Source: Coptis chinensis (taxonomy: Eukaryota > Streptophyta > Magnoliopsida > Ranunculales > Ranunculaceae). Taken from it: a stretch of DNA of 64,000 nucleotides. Position numbers and translations under genes: made by a program. The notes under the pieces were generated by a model. It ran no database searches, was not told the DNA's origin, and saw only the letters and a list, made by a program, of their open reading frames with translations. Location of the stretch: the NCBI GenBank assembly GCA_015680905.1, contig CM027378.1, positions 10,521,001-10,585,000 of the forward strand, read 5' to 3'. The first letter of the stretch is position 1; each line of letters opens with the position of its first letter. Positions 1 through 10,593 of the stretch are shown piece by piece.

Positions 1-781
1 TTCAACTATGGCTGAGAATCCATATCAATCAGCCCAAACTTTCCTGAATTAATTATTGCAAGTGTTGAGGCTTTGACGTCCTCATCATAGGTTTTGATAT
101 GCTGGAATGATATATCAAAAATATTATGGTTCCGATATGTCCCTGCACGCCCCCAGATGAAATTGTACTGAGGTTGATCTCTTCATTAGGGGCCTTAAAT
201 TGGCTTCTCCATTTGCATGGATTGATTTGCATTGTTGCGACTGATGCATTGTTGACGCCCCCAGAATTGCGGTGGACTAACAATATTGTAATTGATATGG
301 TGCTGAAGAGATATTGACCTTTGATTTGGATCGAACCTTAAATGTTCCCTCTGTATGGGAAATTTAGAAGTCTAATGAGAAATCCAGCCCGACGGTATGC
401 TGTGTGATATCCAGCCTGACGATATGTTATGGATGATCTGAGAAAACTCTATGAATTGTAGACTAGATCTCTGCCTGTAATTCGTTATAGCTAGAGATGC
501 AGTCTACTAGAACGAAGTAAACTGTGAATTGTAGACCCATTTTGATGGATTTATTTATTGGATCACAATTGAAATCAATGACAAAAGTAGCTTATTAGAC
601 TTTAACCCTCGAAACGAGCATCTTTGAAAGGACTTTGTTTTGAACCTCTAAAGATAATTCAATGTCACCAGATGACTCCTAGGAATAAGGTAAAGTAATT
701 GTCTTGTATTGGCTAGAATGACACCTTTGACATATACAGTTAACTAGCCTTAGAGTTTTGTTGAGGTCTCCCCCAGTGATG
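1..781. other. non-coding, unassigned sequence
   Basis: No gene or element is recognised here. The stretch lies downstream of the minus-strand gag relic and could be decayed internal retrotransposon sequence, but no protease or polymerase motif is readable. The small open frames look like chance. Confidence 0.4.
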
Positions 782-2586
782 TTAAAGTTTTAGAAATTTT
801 AAATCTTCTTCAACAGTAGCATACCTATCTGCTCGCACCAGCAAATCCTGAACCATTTCTGGAGGCTTCAGAGTTAGTAAGTTGTACAGACCATACTTAA
901 CAAAAGGAAGAGCATTTTTGAAAGCTTGTGCAACAACGTCATCTGGGACATTGTTGACCTCCTTGAGCAGCACCCTGAGTTTTCTGACAAGGTCTCGAAT
1001 GCTTTCTCCTTTCTCCGTGTGGAGGTTGAAAAGAGTTCCAGAACCTTTGATGGTCTTCCTGTTGTAGCGATAATGTTTTGAAAATTTATCAGCGAGCTGC
1101 GGAAATGTATGGATTGAACGAGGATGGAGCTCGTTAAACCATGTCAAAGCTTCTCTGCTAAGGGTAGCTTGGAACACTATGCACATCAACGTATCATTGT
1201 TGTTAAAAAGAGCCATAGACGAGCTGTACTTCATCAAGTGCTCACCTGGACAACCATCTACATTATCGTAGGTTGGAACTGAAGGTTGTTTGAAAGAACT
1301 AGGTGAAATGTAATCTTTGATTTCATCTATAAAAGGAGATTCTTCAGGTCCTTTGATTGCCAGTTTATGTCGCTTATCTTCCCGAGTAGCTTTGGAATCC
1401 ATGGCATTTTTAACGAGTTCTTGGACTCGCTGCTCATTCAAGTTGTCACTATTTTCCTATAGACTGACATTGTTCGTGCCGACTCTGTGGGTATGGTTTC
1501 TCCTTTTAGGGCTCCAGTCTGGCTCAATAGAGCCGTGCCTATATCGCTTGAAATTTGCTTCAGCCCTGCTTGGGTTTAGCTCTCTGGCCCACTGTTGTCT
1601 ACCTATTTTATCTCCAGCTCTCTAATAACCTCTATTAGTCCTCCGGTGAGTGTTCCTCGAACCATTGTATCCAGATTCTGAAGAATCTGAACCTCCAGGA
1701 CTACGATCAAATCTTCTGTTACCTCGAGCTGGTTTGTATTGTCCTCTCTGTGGTACCAGACTGCGAGAGCGTTGCATGTCACGCTCTAGATCGATTTGAT
1801 CAAAAGAGGAATATTCAGAAACTGACACTAATCGTTCCTTGGAGTACTAGGAACGTCTTGATACTGATCTGCTTCGGTGACGCTGTGGGCTACGAACCCA
1901 TCCTAATACAACGTCATCTCCACCTAAACGTTCCACAATTGGAGTTCTGTGGTTTTGGGTGCGGCTGGAAGCGTGGCTCCTTGGATGATGCCTCCTTCTA
2001 GGAGACCTGCTTTCCCTTGGTTCGGAAGATTCCTGCTGAGAGTTTTCTTCCCTAGGCCTTTTGCCTTCATTTCTCCTAAGCAGATCATTTTCTCTGGTCA
2101 GCCTGAGCAGCATAGACATCAGAGTTTCTTCATCAAATGGGTGAGCACTTTAGCTCAGATCCTGAGGGCTCGATTCAGGCCCAAGTCGCCTTGCAAACGT
2201 CTAGGCAGTATGGATGGTCCAGATCTGGTGGAAATAACACCCGACCTAAGCCCAAGGTGTTGCTGCAGACGCTGATGCAACATCGAAGGTCTTACCCTAG
2301 TAGATACAAATCCGTCTCCGTGTGTGATGACTCAAGTATCCATAGTTGCATCTTGTTCCCCTGCTGGAATAGTAATTCGCAGGTTTTCCACCAAAGCTTC
2401 TTCTTCATGCTGAGCGTCCAGATTCTATGGGGGAATTTGACGCGCATGCTAATGCTGAGCATGAACCTCATGGGCAATTGTGTGTTGTGCTATTTCAGCA
2501 TTAGGAGGAAGGTTTTGTGCAATTTCTGGAGCCTTACTGGTGTTAGCCAATTTTTTATTCCTTTTGGTTCTACCAACAGCTATTGA
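782..2586 (-). pseudogene. Ty3/gypsy-type gag relic
   Basis: This is the decayed capsid-protein gene of an LTR retrotransposon. The best part is an open frame at 782-1441 (219 aa) with the Retrotrans_gag pattern: a WFNELHPRSI segment, then FPQLADKFSKHY, a GESIRDLVRKL segment and an ALPFVKYGLY segment. Upstream on the same strand, 1622-1828 and 1847-2119 hold Arg/Ser-rich tracts (for example SPRRRHHPRSH and RSRSVSRRS), typical of the N-terminal part of long gypsy gags. They are separated from the main frame by stops and frameshifts. A primer-binding-like site and the end of an LTR follow at 2631-2653, which fixes the orientation. No protease or reverse transcriptase is seen downstream, so the copy is truncated or gag-only. 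The family level is confident, the lineage is not. Confidence 0.75.
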
Positions 2587-2630
2587 TCGTGATATTCAAT
2601 AAAAACAGAAGAACGTGGTGAAGGTATTTT

Positions 2631-2647
2631 CCCCACAGATGGTGCCA
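2631..2647 (-). other. primer-binding site of gypsy-type element
   Basis: The minus strand reads TGGCACCATCTGTGGGG, a PBS common in plant Ty3/gypsy elements. It lies 5 nt inside the inferred LTR end at 2653. Confidence 0.6.
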
Positions 2648-2652
2648 AAAGA

Positions 2653-3400
2653 TGTCGGGGCAAAAATTGAAGTAAAACAGAGCTACCCAGACACTCTTAG
2701 AAATCTACCTTATGAATATCACAACCCATAGAATGACACACACAATTAAATGATAATGATAGTAAATGGGATGGTTTGATTGGATGTTTGAGACTGAACC
2801 ACTTTTTAGTTCGGTGGCTGCCTACATACCCCAGAGGGATCAAGTCTCTGAAAGTCTACGGAGTATAGAGCTTTCAATGTAGTTATGTTCCTGAAAAACT
2901 CTTCAATGTGTAACCACCCGAAAACCTAGAGAATATCTAGATATAGATCCTTATCCCTAGTTTTCAGGTACATTGAATAGAGTCAAAACCTCTAGATTCT
3001 GTGAGATCCGGTTGGGCCTTGTTTTTCAGCTAATTTCGGGCTTATAGTGAGGCTTGGCCCACATGCCATGATGTGCCCTGGCTACAAACCTAGGCTAAGC
3101 CTGTAGATTTGAAGGGTCCAGTCTGGGTGCCATGTTCAGAGAACATGCCCAGCTGGTCCATAGAGACGTTGTGCTGCTGAGCATTATGTGCCCTGGCTAC
3201 GAACCTGGGCTAAAGCCTGCAGATATGAAAGGTCCAGTCTGGGTGCCATGTCTAGAGGACATGCCCAGTTGGTCCATAGAGACTCTGCGCATGCCATCGA
3301 GTTGGAAGTCTCACTGCCCACAATTGGTCCAATGAAGCCCCAGAATAGGAGGATTAGATAATTCCATGCAGACCATTTATGAGGGTCCACACAAGTCGTA
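2653..3400 (-). repeat. LTR upstream of the gag relic (outer end uncertain)
   Basis: The sequence next to the PBS begins TGTCGGGGC on the plus strand, so the LTR ends in ...CCGACA in the element's own orientation. It contains the wording GTTCGGTGGCTGCCTACATACCCC (split here: GTTCGGTGGCTG, CCTACATACCCC), which recurs in plant gypsy LTRs, and an internal 115-bp tandem duplication. I could not find the outer terminus or a second LTR; about 3400 is an estimate. Confidence 0.5.
3071..3300. repeat. 115-bp tandem duplication inside the LTR
   Basis: Two copies begin with GTGCCCTGGCTAC, at 3073 and 3188. They share GGTCCAGTCTGGGTGCCATG and GTCCATAGAGAC segments in the same order, with about 10-15% divergence. 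Confidence 0.85.
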
Positions 3401-5111
3401 GATGATTTTGTATAAAAATATTTGAGACTATCGTGCTACTATAACAATGTAATCGATGTATCCTTATTGCCGTTTCCTAAGAACTTGATTGAGAGCTGTA
3501 AGAATCATAAATACCAAAAAATCAAAAAAGCCAAGACAATGCTTATTGTTTAAAGGTGTTCACAATCAACTATTCACAAGAAGCAGTTTGTCAGGGGAAA
3601 GTTTCTGCACTTAGACTATGCTCCATCTCTGTGTCCGAAAAATTTATTTCTTGGGTACATCACTCTTCATTGCATTCTATATGGAAGCTCCAATTTCCCA
3701 CGAATGGGAGGATGGTTAAGAGATATTGCTGTGGAAATGAGAATACAATTAGGATATATTTCAACTGTCAGTTCTTCCATAACATTGCAATTAAAGTTAT
3801 TCCATAACATTCCTATACATTTAAAAAAACAAATTGCAATGTCTAACAAATTATCTGCAGATTTTGATTAATTAGTCAAGAATGATAGCATAGAAGTAAT
3901 GATATCTTAGCAACCAAAGCAAGTCTTAAGTCGATCCTACCAATGCATGGATTTGCACATGATGCATAGTTACACTATAAAAACCTTTCTATCTGGTTCC
4001 TGCTGGCATTTACACTGTATAAACCTTTCTAGCTCTAAACAGCCCAAAGAAAGAAATTTAATAATAACATCTAATGGTGCGTAGTTAACTACGTCACTAT
4101 TAACAAAAATGCCGGGTTGACTACTTCATTATTCAGCTATCTCAGATACAAAAAACTGTGGCTCTTAAGCTTTATGTAATACCTACTTGTCCGACTTTTT
4201 TTAGGTGCACGCCTGACTTAAACCAAATGAATTATTAGTACTTTCAATGCAACTTATGGATTACCTTTGGCTTGTAAATGTTGGAACATTGTGTACATCA
4301 TAGCTCCTCATACTGTGTGCAAACTATAAGGAACAAAATAAGCTAGATTAATTGATTATGCACATTGCTAGATAGGGAGAAAAAACCCCAATTTGTAAAA
4401 CCATGGTACTAAAAATTAAACACCATATGTTGCTAGCCATAAAACCAAGAATCTAGCTACTGAAAGTTTAGACCTTACCTTACCTGCTCCTTCAAACATA
4501 TACCAACACTTCATTAATCCACACCTCCTACAATATCCCAACAAATCAAAACCAAAGTGGAATTAAATTACACTCAAGTCAGAACAATAAATTAGTAACT
4601 CCAATTTGAACTTCAATGCTTACTGAGAAGAACTCTTCTTTATCTATTCTTATCCCTTTTATTCAATAAACTATATTTTTGAGTGCAATAGGTTAAGAGG
4701 TGTATTTGAAGGCTCGATGATTTAAAATAAAGAGTTTTGGGGGTGGGATTTGCCAAATCCCAAATCCCTTCTTCTCTTGCTTATTCTTTGTTAACGAAGG
4801 GTTCAATTTCTTTTTTGAGTTGTCAATTACCTAAGTACCCACACCGAACAGATGAAATAAGGGCGTATGTTTGGCTTTATTTTATTACCAAATAAAAGTC
4901 GTGAAAAGACAAAATAAACTTTGTCTAAATTGCAAAATAGTCCATTTGTTTTTAAGCAAAAGCCTCAATTGGGGTTATACAAAACCTTACAAGACCATCA
5001 TTATGCATCCTACAATATTTAAAGCATGTCAAGAACTACTCCCATGAATAACCTATGGGAGTAGATGATTACAAGAATATGGAAAATAGTCCAATTCAAA
5101 AGGTAAACTTG
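3401..5111. other. intergenic, no recognised feature
   Basis: AT-rich DNA with no convincing coding region. A short imperfect direct repeat (TATAAAAACCTTTCTA near 3977 and TATAAACCTTTCTA near 4018) is the only structure noted. Confidence 0.4.
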
Positions 5112-5114
5112 TAA

Positions 5115-5693
5115 GGGCATCTCTAATGGGGGGTGTAAACCGTGTAAAGTGTAAAGTTTATACTCCAAATGCCAAAAAATTCCTTCCAATAGGGGTTGTA
5201 TATCGTAGGTAATAGGTTATTAGTCAATAGATGGGGTGGGGAATTCCCCATCCTGCTATTAGTTAATAAAAAAGCTCGGACGCCACTTATAGTCACGTTT
5301 GTTTAACTTTAAAACTCGGACGCGTACGTCACTTCAACTCATGTTTGAAGCTTTATTTTTTTGTTTGCGATAGTCTAATATAAGTCCGTTGCTCAATGAT
5401 TTATAAGTATTGCAAAGCACGGACGTTATTTTGAATGACGAAAGTGGACCACTATTTGTTTTAAGCCTTTGCGACGGCCAAACCCGTCATTTTTCATTAT
5501 TTTGAATAGGCTGTGCCAGTTTAAGTCCGTTGTTATCTTTTTTTACACATTTACCTCCACCTACTATTGGAAGAGCTACAAGTAGTAAATATATACTTTA
5601 TATATTTGAAAATTAGATAGAGTGTATAATCCTAATGGCGCCTATGTGGAGCCTATGTGGAGGTGGATTTTTAACTCTCCATTGGAGATGCCC
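5115..5693. mobile_element. MITE, PIF/Harbinger-like (TAA target duplication)
   Basis: The 579-bp element opens with GGGCATCTCTAATGG and closes with CCATTGGAGATGCCC, which are inverted copies. It is flanked by TAA on both sides (5112-5114 and 5694-5696). A 3-bp TWA target duplication with GGGCATCTCC-type ends fits PIF/Harbinger-derived MITEs. There is no coding capacity. A smaller palindrome centred on GGGGAATTCCCC lies inside near 5240. Confidence 0.8.
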
Positions 5694-5794
5694 TAAGTGA
5701 GAAAGTAAATATTTGGAGAGTAGGGAGGAAAATGATTAAAATGCTAACGTGGCTTCCTCTGAGCATTCTCCAAAACTATATTATAATAGTAGAT

Positions 5795-6161
5795 CGAGCC
5801 CAATATATGAACTCCACCACCAAAAGTGGATTTATAAGATGAATTGAGAGCTTATTTTTGGTGAAGATAGTTTTCTCATAATGGAGAATCTTCCTATAAA
5901 AAATCAGCCCAAACGAAAAATGTTTACAAGCTTGTCAAAAGTTGTTTTGAAATTTGAAAATTTTGGACCGTTGGATAATTTTATAACATTGTAAGCAAAT
6001 TTTGATATGTCTAGGCATCTTCAAATGTGCTGATATTTTTTTTTCCTAAGGATGATTTATATTATGAGGAGAACATCTCCACCAAAAATCAGCTTCTAAT
6101 TCATTATTTTTCATGGTAGAGTTTCTTTGGAGTTCGTAAAAGTGGAGTTCATATAACGAGC
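5795..6161. mobile_element. small non-autonomous TIR element
   Basis: The ends are inverted copies built on ATATGAACTCCAC at about 5804-5816 and GTGGAGTTCATAT at about 6142-6154. The same 12 bases, ATAATAGTAGAT, lie outside each end (5783-5794 and 6162-6173), consistent with a target duplication of 9 bp or more as made by Mutator-like transposases. The core (wording such as GGAGAACATCTCCACC) is shared with the element at 21444-21813. No coding sequence. Confidence 0.65.
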
Positions 6162-6173
6162 ATAATAGTAGAT

Positions 6174-6837
6174 ATATTACTAAAATGTCATCTTATTGGT
6201 TTAGGTTTATATTGGTTTTGTAGATGGCAAATCCGAAACCAAACCAATACCTTATCGGAACTCAATGTTAAACCCAATACCAATACCAAAATTGAAACCA
6301 CTTTTTAGCAGTTTGGTTTGGGTCGGTTATCGGAGCCCATTGACAGCGAGCATAGAAGATTAGAAGTGATTGAGGAGAGTTTGTCATAGCTTAACCACCA
6401 ATGGGACGAAACCCATTTGGATTTTATAGCATGAGATTTTGACTGTAGCCTAAACAAAATTTTTTAAACCAAGTATTGAAGTCATGAAACAGGAATATAT
6501 GTTTTGATTTAAGGACCTAGAAATGGGGTAGAAGCCCAAGCCAACGGCCTACATAAAAAAAAAGAAAAGAAGAAGGAATGAGCTGAACTAGTTTATAAAT
6601 TACATCCGTCTAGTCGTCAAGGAATATTTCTTTAATCCCCGTGTGTAGTATGTCGTATTTTTGTTGTATTTTTGGTAGAGTCTTCATGGACAAGGTAGAG
6701 ACGGTTGGGTCTACTAACAAATAGTGCATCGGCGAGAGCCTTCAGGCTAATTTTCCATTATGGTTGGTGAGCCTTCGGGTTGAGGAGCCTTCGGGCAATG
6801 TAAACCTTCGGGCTAGCTAGGGTCCTTCAATGCAAGG
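6174..6837. other. intergenic, no recognised gene
   Basis: Around 6230-6340 there is a run of AAACC/CCAATACC words and at 6720-6815 several GAGCCTTCGGG words. Neither forms a definable element or gene. Confidence 0.35.
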
Positions 6838-7612
6838 CCTAAAATATCGATATCGATGAATATATCGGTGTACTAAAAAACCGATATATATTGGATATAT
6901 CAGAATATCGGATATATCCATTTTTTTGGTGATCAGTTCAAACTATTTAAAATATCGGAAATATCAGATATATTGGAAATATAATATCGGAAATATATTA
7001 GAAATATCGGATTTATATTAAAAAATGGTCAAAAAGTCAACCGACATATATCGTAAATACCGGATATATCGATTATATCGGCGATATAAAGTTTTATATC
7101 TGAAATTCCGATATATATCGGGAAAAAAGGGTTCTATATTCGGTGGATATATGTCGGAAATATCAATGTCGGTGTACCAAAATACCGATATATATCGGAT
7201 ATATCGGCGATATTTTGGTCCATGCTTCAATGCATAGTATAATTATTGGGATATGGGTATTTATCGATATTCAATTTTTTGATATGTACCGTGGATATAT
7301 CCTCTTCTTTGGAGATATTTTACATTGTTTCATATGCAAATATCGTAGATATATTTAAAATATTGACAATATCGTGGATATTTCTTGATATATCACGATA
7401 TATCATTTATATTTATTAGAAATATAATAGTAAATATTAAATAAAATAGTTACATACACAAACTATCACCAAATATCTCCAAATATCGCTAATATCATTG
7501 AAATATCACCGATATTTGTAGTCTTATATATCTCTAAACATGTCGAGATATTTATGTAGCAAATCTGGATAAATATTGCGATATATCACGATATTTTGTA
7601 CTATGCTTTAAT
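6838..7612. repeat. GATATATCG-rich hyper-palindromic block
   Basis: About 770 bp made largely of variants of CGATATATCG, CGGATATATC and AATATCGG on both strands. CGATATTTTGGTCCATGC followed by TTCAATGCA occurs near 7208-7232, and a diverged copy (CGATATTTTGTACTATGC, TTTAATGCA) occurs at 7588-7614. This suggests two abutting units. TTCAATGCA also precedes the block at 6827-6835, a possible 9-bp target duplication. The open frames through it on both strands are by-products of the palindromic composition. Confidence 0.6.
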
Positions 7613-8381
7613 GCAACCGGTGTGGGTCTGCCTTAACCCTCTAAATATTTCAAAAAAATAAATAAAGTCTTTGATCCAACATTCGAACCTATCACATTAC
7701 TTAGCTAGTTTTCTTGTTGTCCTTTCATCCATATCTTTACAAATGGACTAAAAGAAGGGCGTCATTTTGTAAATAAGTTCAAAAATGTTGACAGTACAAA
7801 GGAATTGTAACCTCAATTTTAATTGCCAAATTTTTACAATTTGAAAATGCGCTACTCTCGAAATAATATTGATATACATAGTTCTTAATTTTTAATACCA
7901 AGAATTTTAAAATATTAATGCAAGATTCTAAACTCTAGTTGCCATCAATAAATATTAAAGCATGAATTCTATAAAGAAGAATAAAAACAGTGTGTGCCTT
8001 ACGCGTGTTGTATTGGTAATGTGTTTGATCAGTAACTTTTAATATATATATTTTAAATGACATACGGAATTGACATACTTTTAGGAGTGGAGTAATTTTG
8101 GAGTCACTATAAAATGGAGTTCATATAACCATCCCTATATATATATATATATATTTATTTATTTTATTGATTGATATATATAAAGAAATTACACAATGGG
8201 AGAGGACAAGCGTGCTACAAATTGCACTACTAAGTCTTTTTTGAATAGCAAACCCAATATTTCTAAATATATTTTGTATTGGATTTTATCTAAATACATT
8301 TTGTATTTGTATTTGTATTTGTATTTTATCTTGTTAATTAATCTCATATGAAGTTACCATTCTAATGGTTTGATCGTTTCA
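7613..8381. other. intergenic, no recognised gene
   Basis: AT-rich DNA with a short (AT)n run near 8141-8152. A lone GGAGTTCATAT word near 8116, matching the end of the 5795-6161 element, may be a fragment of that family. Confidence 0.35.
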
Positions 8382-8577
8382 ATGAGCGCAGAGAAAAAAT
8401 TCGCTCATAGGCGCTTAGGAGCGAAAAGTCTCCTAAGCACTTATCCACCACACATCCACCATCTCTTTTAACGTACTAGTGATTAACTCTAGTCAATTAA
8501 AATCTAAACAAATATTTATTTTATTCCCTCTCCAAATCATTCTATTTTTTTTTCTCCACAAACATTTTATTTCTTTG

Positions 8578-8583
<6 letters not shown>

Positions 8584-8618
<35 letters not shown>
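8584..8618. repeat. (TA)n microsatellite
   Basis: Uninterrupted TA dinucleotide run of about 35 bp in the loop of the long-TIR element. The 129-codon frame running through it is not a gene. Confidence 0.9.
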
Positions 8619-8620
<2 letters not shown>

Positions 8621-9039
8621 CTAAAATTAAAATTTTAAAAATTTGCAAATTAATTCTTAATTTTTTGTTGCAAATTTTTCAACGGGTTTTCCTTCATTCA
8701 ATTATAGTGCGAATTTCTCAATTTTATTTTGTATTACCTATTATCGTCAATATTTTGGGTTGTAATAAAGTAGCAATTTGTAAGTACATTTACGTTTCTT
8801 TAAGAATTATTATAAAATTTAACATTTTTTTTCATAAATGTTACTATACATTTCAATTTATTATATAAGGTTTATTATTATTATTATTATTTATTATATA
8901 AAAATAGAATGATTTAGAGAGAGAATAAAATAAATATTTGGTTAAATCTTAATTAACTAGAGTTAATCAATAGTTAAAAAATAGTGGATGTGTGGTAGAT
9001 GGGTGCTGAGGAGACTTTTCACTCTTAAGTGGCTAGGAG

Positions 9040-10273
9040 TAGGGGTGGGAATTTGGCCCTAACGACCCTAACCCGGCCCTGACCGACCCGACCCTAAGCC
9101 ATATAAAGCCCTCACAACTAAAGCCCTCCACGAGTTTAGGTAGGGCCGGCCCCGACCCTAATGCCTTCCAGGCGGGGCTAATTTAAGATTCTAAAACATA
9201 GGCCGACTCTAACCAAGCCCTAACCGCCCCCTGTTTCATACTTTCACTATAAATACACATCTGTAATTGTCCAACTCTTTTATTAAATATTTTCAATTAA
9301 AATAACATTGTCTTTGTAATTTATCACTTACACCCAAGGTACTTTAATAACTTGTTTTATATAACAAAACTTTGTCAACTTAAGCGGTATGAAGAAACAA
9401 TGAGCACTAAATTTAATAAAAATTAGACTTTATTCCTTTGATCATCAGTCAAAGTCCATAACTTATTATTCCGATTTCTTTTCTCCGACTTATTTCTTAT
9501 AAATTATATTTTTATTCACATCCAAGCCAAGTCTAAAACTAAAAAGTTTCCTTCCACACCATTAAAGCAAAATCTGAGGCGGACATTTGTAACATAGAAA
9601 CCAAAAACACCCTTTGTCGGAAAAATGACATTTGTAATCTCAAACCTTTTCCATCACTTGTTCAAAAGCCAATATTTTCATTTCCATATATCTGAAAGCT
9701 TGAATCACTTTTAAATTAGAAGAAAGGTAATATTATATTTATTTGAATCTATTATAGAAATAATTTATGATATTACAAATAGTTTAACAACTTCCATGAC
9801 CATTAACCAAAACTATTATGTTTAACTTTATATCTATTACTTCTTCCTTTAAAATGATAATATAATTATTTATTACATGTATTTGAATGTTAAATGTAAT
9901 TTCGGTGAGGTTTGAGTCTGAGGAAGAACAAATTCGAACTCTCGATGTCTTGATTCATTAGATTGTGGATGTGCATTTTAAATTTTGGACTTATCTGAGA
10001 TTATTACTTAGATTGGTTGGACTTTGAGTTTGTAGATTATTATACATTTTTGTAATATAAATGAGTTTTAAAACGATGTAGTAAAAAAAAAAATATATAG
10101 GCTACCCTAAAGCCCGGCTCTAAAGCCCGACCCTAAAGCCCTTAAAAAGGGCTAGGGTCAGGGTCAGGGCTTGAGGTTTAGACTTGTGACCCGGCCCGAC
10201 CCGGTCCTAATATCTGAAGGGCTTTAAATGTTTAGGGCCGGGCTAGCCCGACCCGGCCCATTGCCCACCCCTA
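9040..10273. mobile_element. non-autonomous hAT-like element nested in a TIR element
   Basis: The 1234-bp element begins TAGGGGTGGGAATTTGGCCC and ends GGCCCATTGCCCACCCCTA. These are imperfect inverted repeats of the form seen in plant hAT elements. It is flanked by a perfect 8-bp direct repeat, GCTAGGAG, at 9032-9039 and 10274-10281, the hAT target-duplication length. Subterminal regions are rich in GGGCTAGGGTC/AAGCCCGACCC words in both orientations. The middle is AT-rich with no transposase frame. Removing it restores the right arm of the 8382-10312 element, so it is the younger insertion. Confidence 0.85.
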
Positions 10274-10424
10274 GCTAGGAGCGAATTTTTTCTCATTAGC
10301 TCATCAATACCACATTATTGCATTTTTGACATATACATTATATACTTATATATGTAGTGCTCTACATTTGAGGAAGATCTTGGTGAACACGTGACAAGAA
10401 TTTTTTTGCTTCAATACTTAGAAA

Positions 10425-10593
10425 TACAACAATCACTACGCCTGGATTCCCAGGGAGTGCATCCACATTCATGTACATTTTCCTAGAATACCATAAGCTC
10501 ATCTTCACAGTAGGAAGAAGAAGAGATCACAGTAATGCCAAAATTATTGATGAAACAAAGCTAAGAACTTCTTCATTGCTTGCTCCATAAAAT
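10425..10593 (-). other. 3'UTR of gene A (conserved with gene B)
   Basis: Downstream of the stop codon the sequence matches the region below gene B's stop (about 44205-44382) at many words, including CAGGGAGTGCATC, ACATTTTCCTA, AGATCACA and TAATGCCAAAAT on the plus strand. This supports a transcribed 3' end and common ancestry. The poly(A) site was not determined. Confidence 0.6.

Larger units (their letters stand above)
8382..10312. mobile_element. long-TIR non-autonomous element, split by a later insertion
   Basis: The left arm (about 8382-8552) and the right arm (about 8905-9039 continued at 10282-10312) are inverted copies of about 170 bp at roughly 80% identity. Matching words include GAGAAAAAATTCGCTC, AAAAGTCTCCT, TGATTAACTCTAGT and AAATATTTATTTTATTC. 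The right arm is interrupted by the hAT-like element at 9040-10273. The loop holds a (TA)n run and a (TTA)n run and no gene. Long TIRs suggest a Mutator-like origin, but no target duplication was resolved. Confidence 0.7.

Noticed and set aside
7018-7358. Open frames of about 70 codons on both strands
   Set aside because: They run through the GATATATCG palindrome block; identical-looking frames on both strands are a product of the repeat.
8479-8868. 129-codon open frame
   Set aside because: It passes through a (TA)n run and poly-T, has only Ile/Leu/Phe/Tyr-rich composition and lies in the loop of a TIR element.
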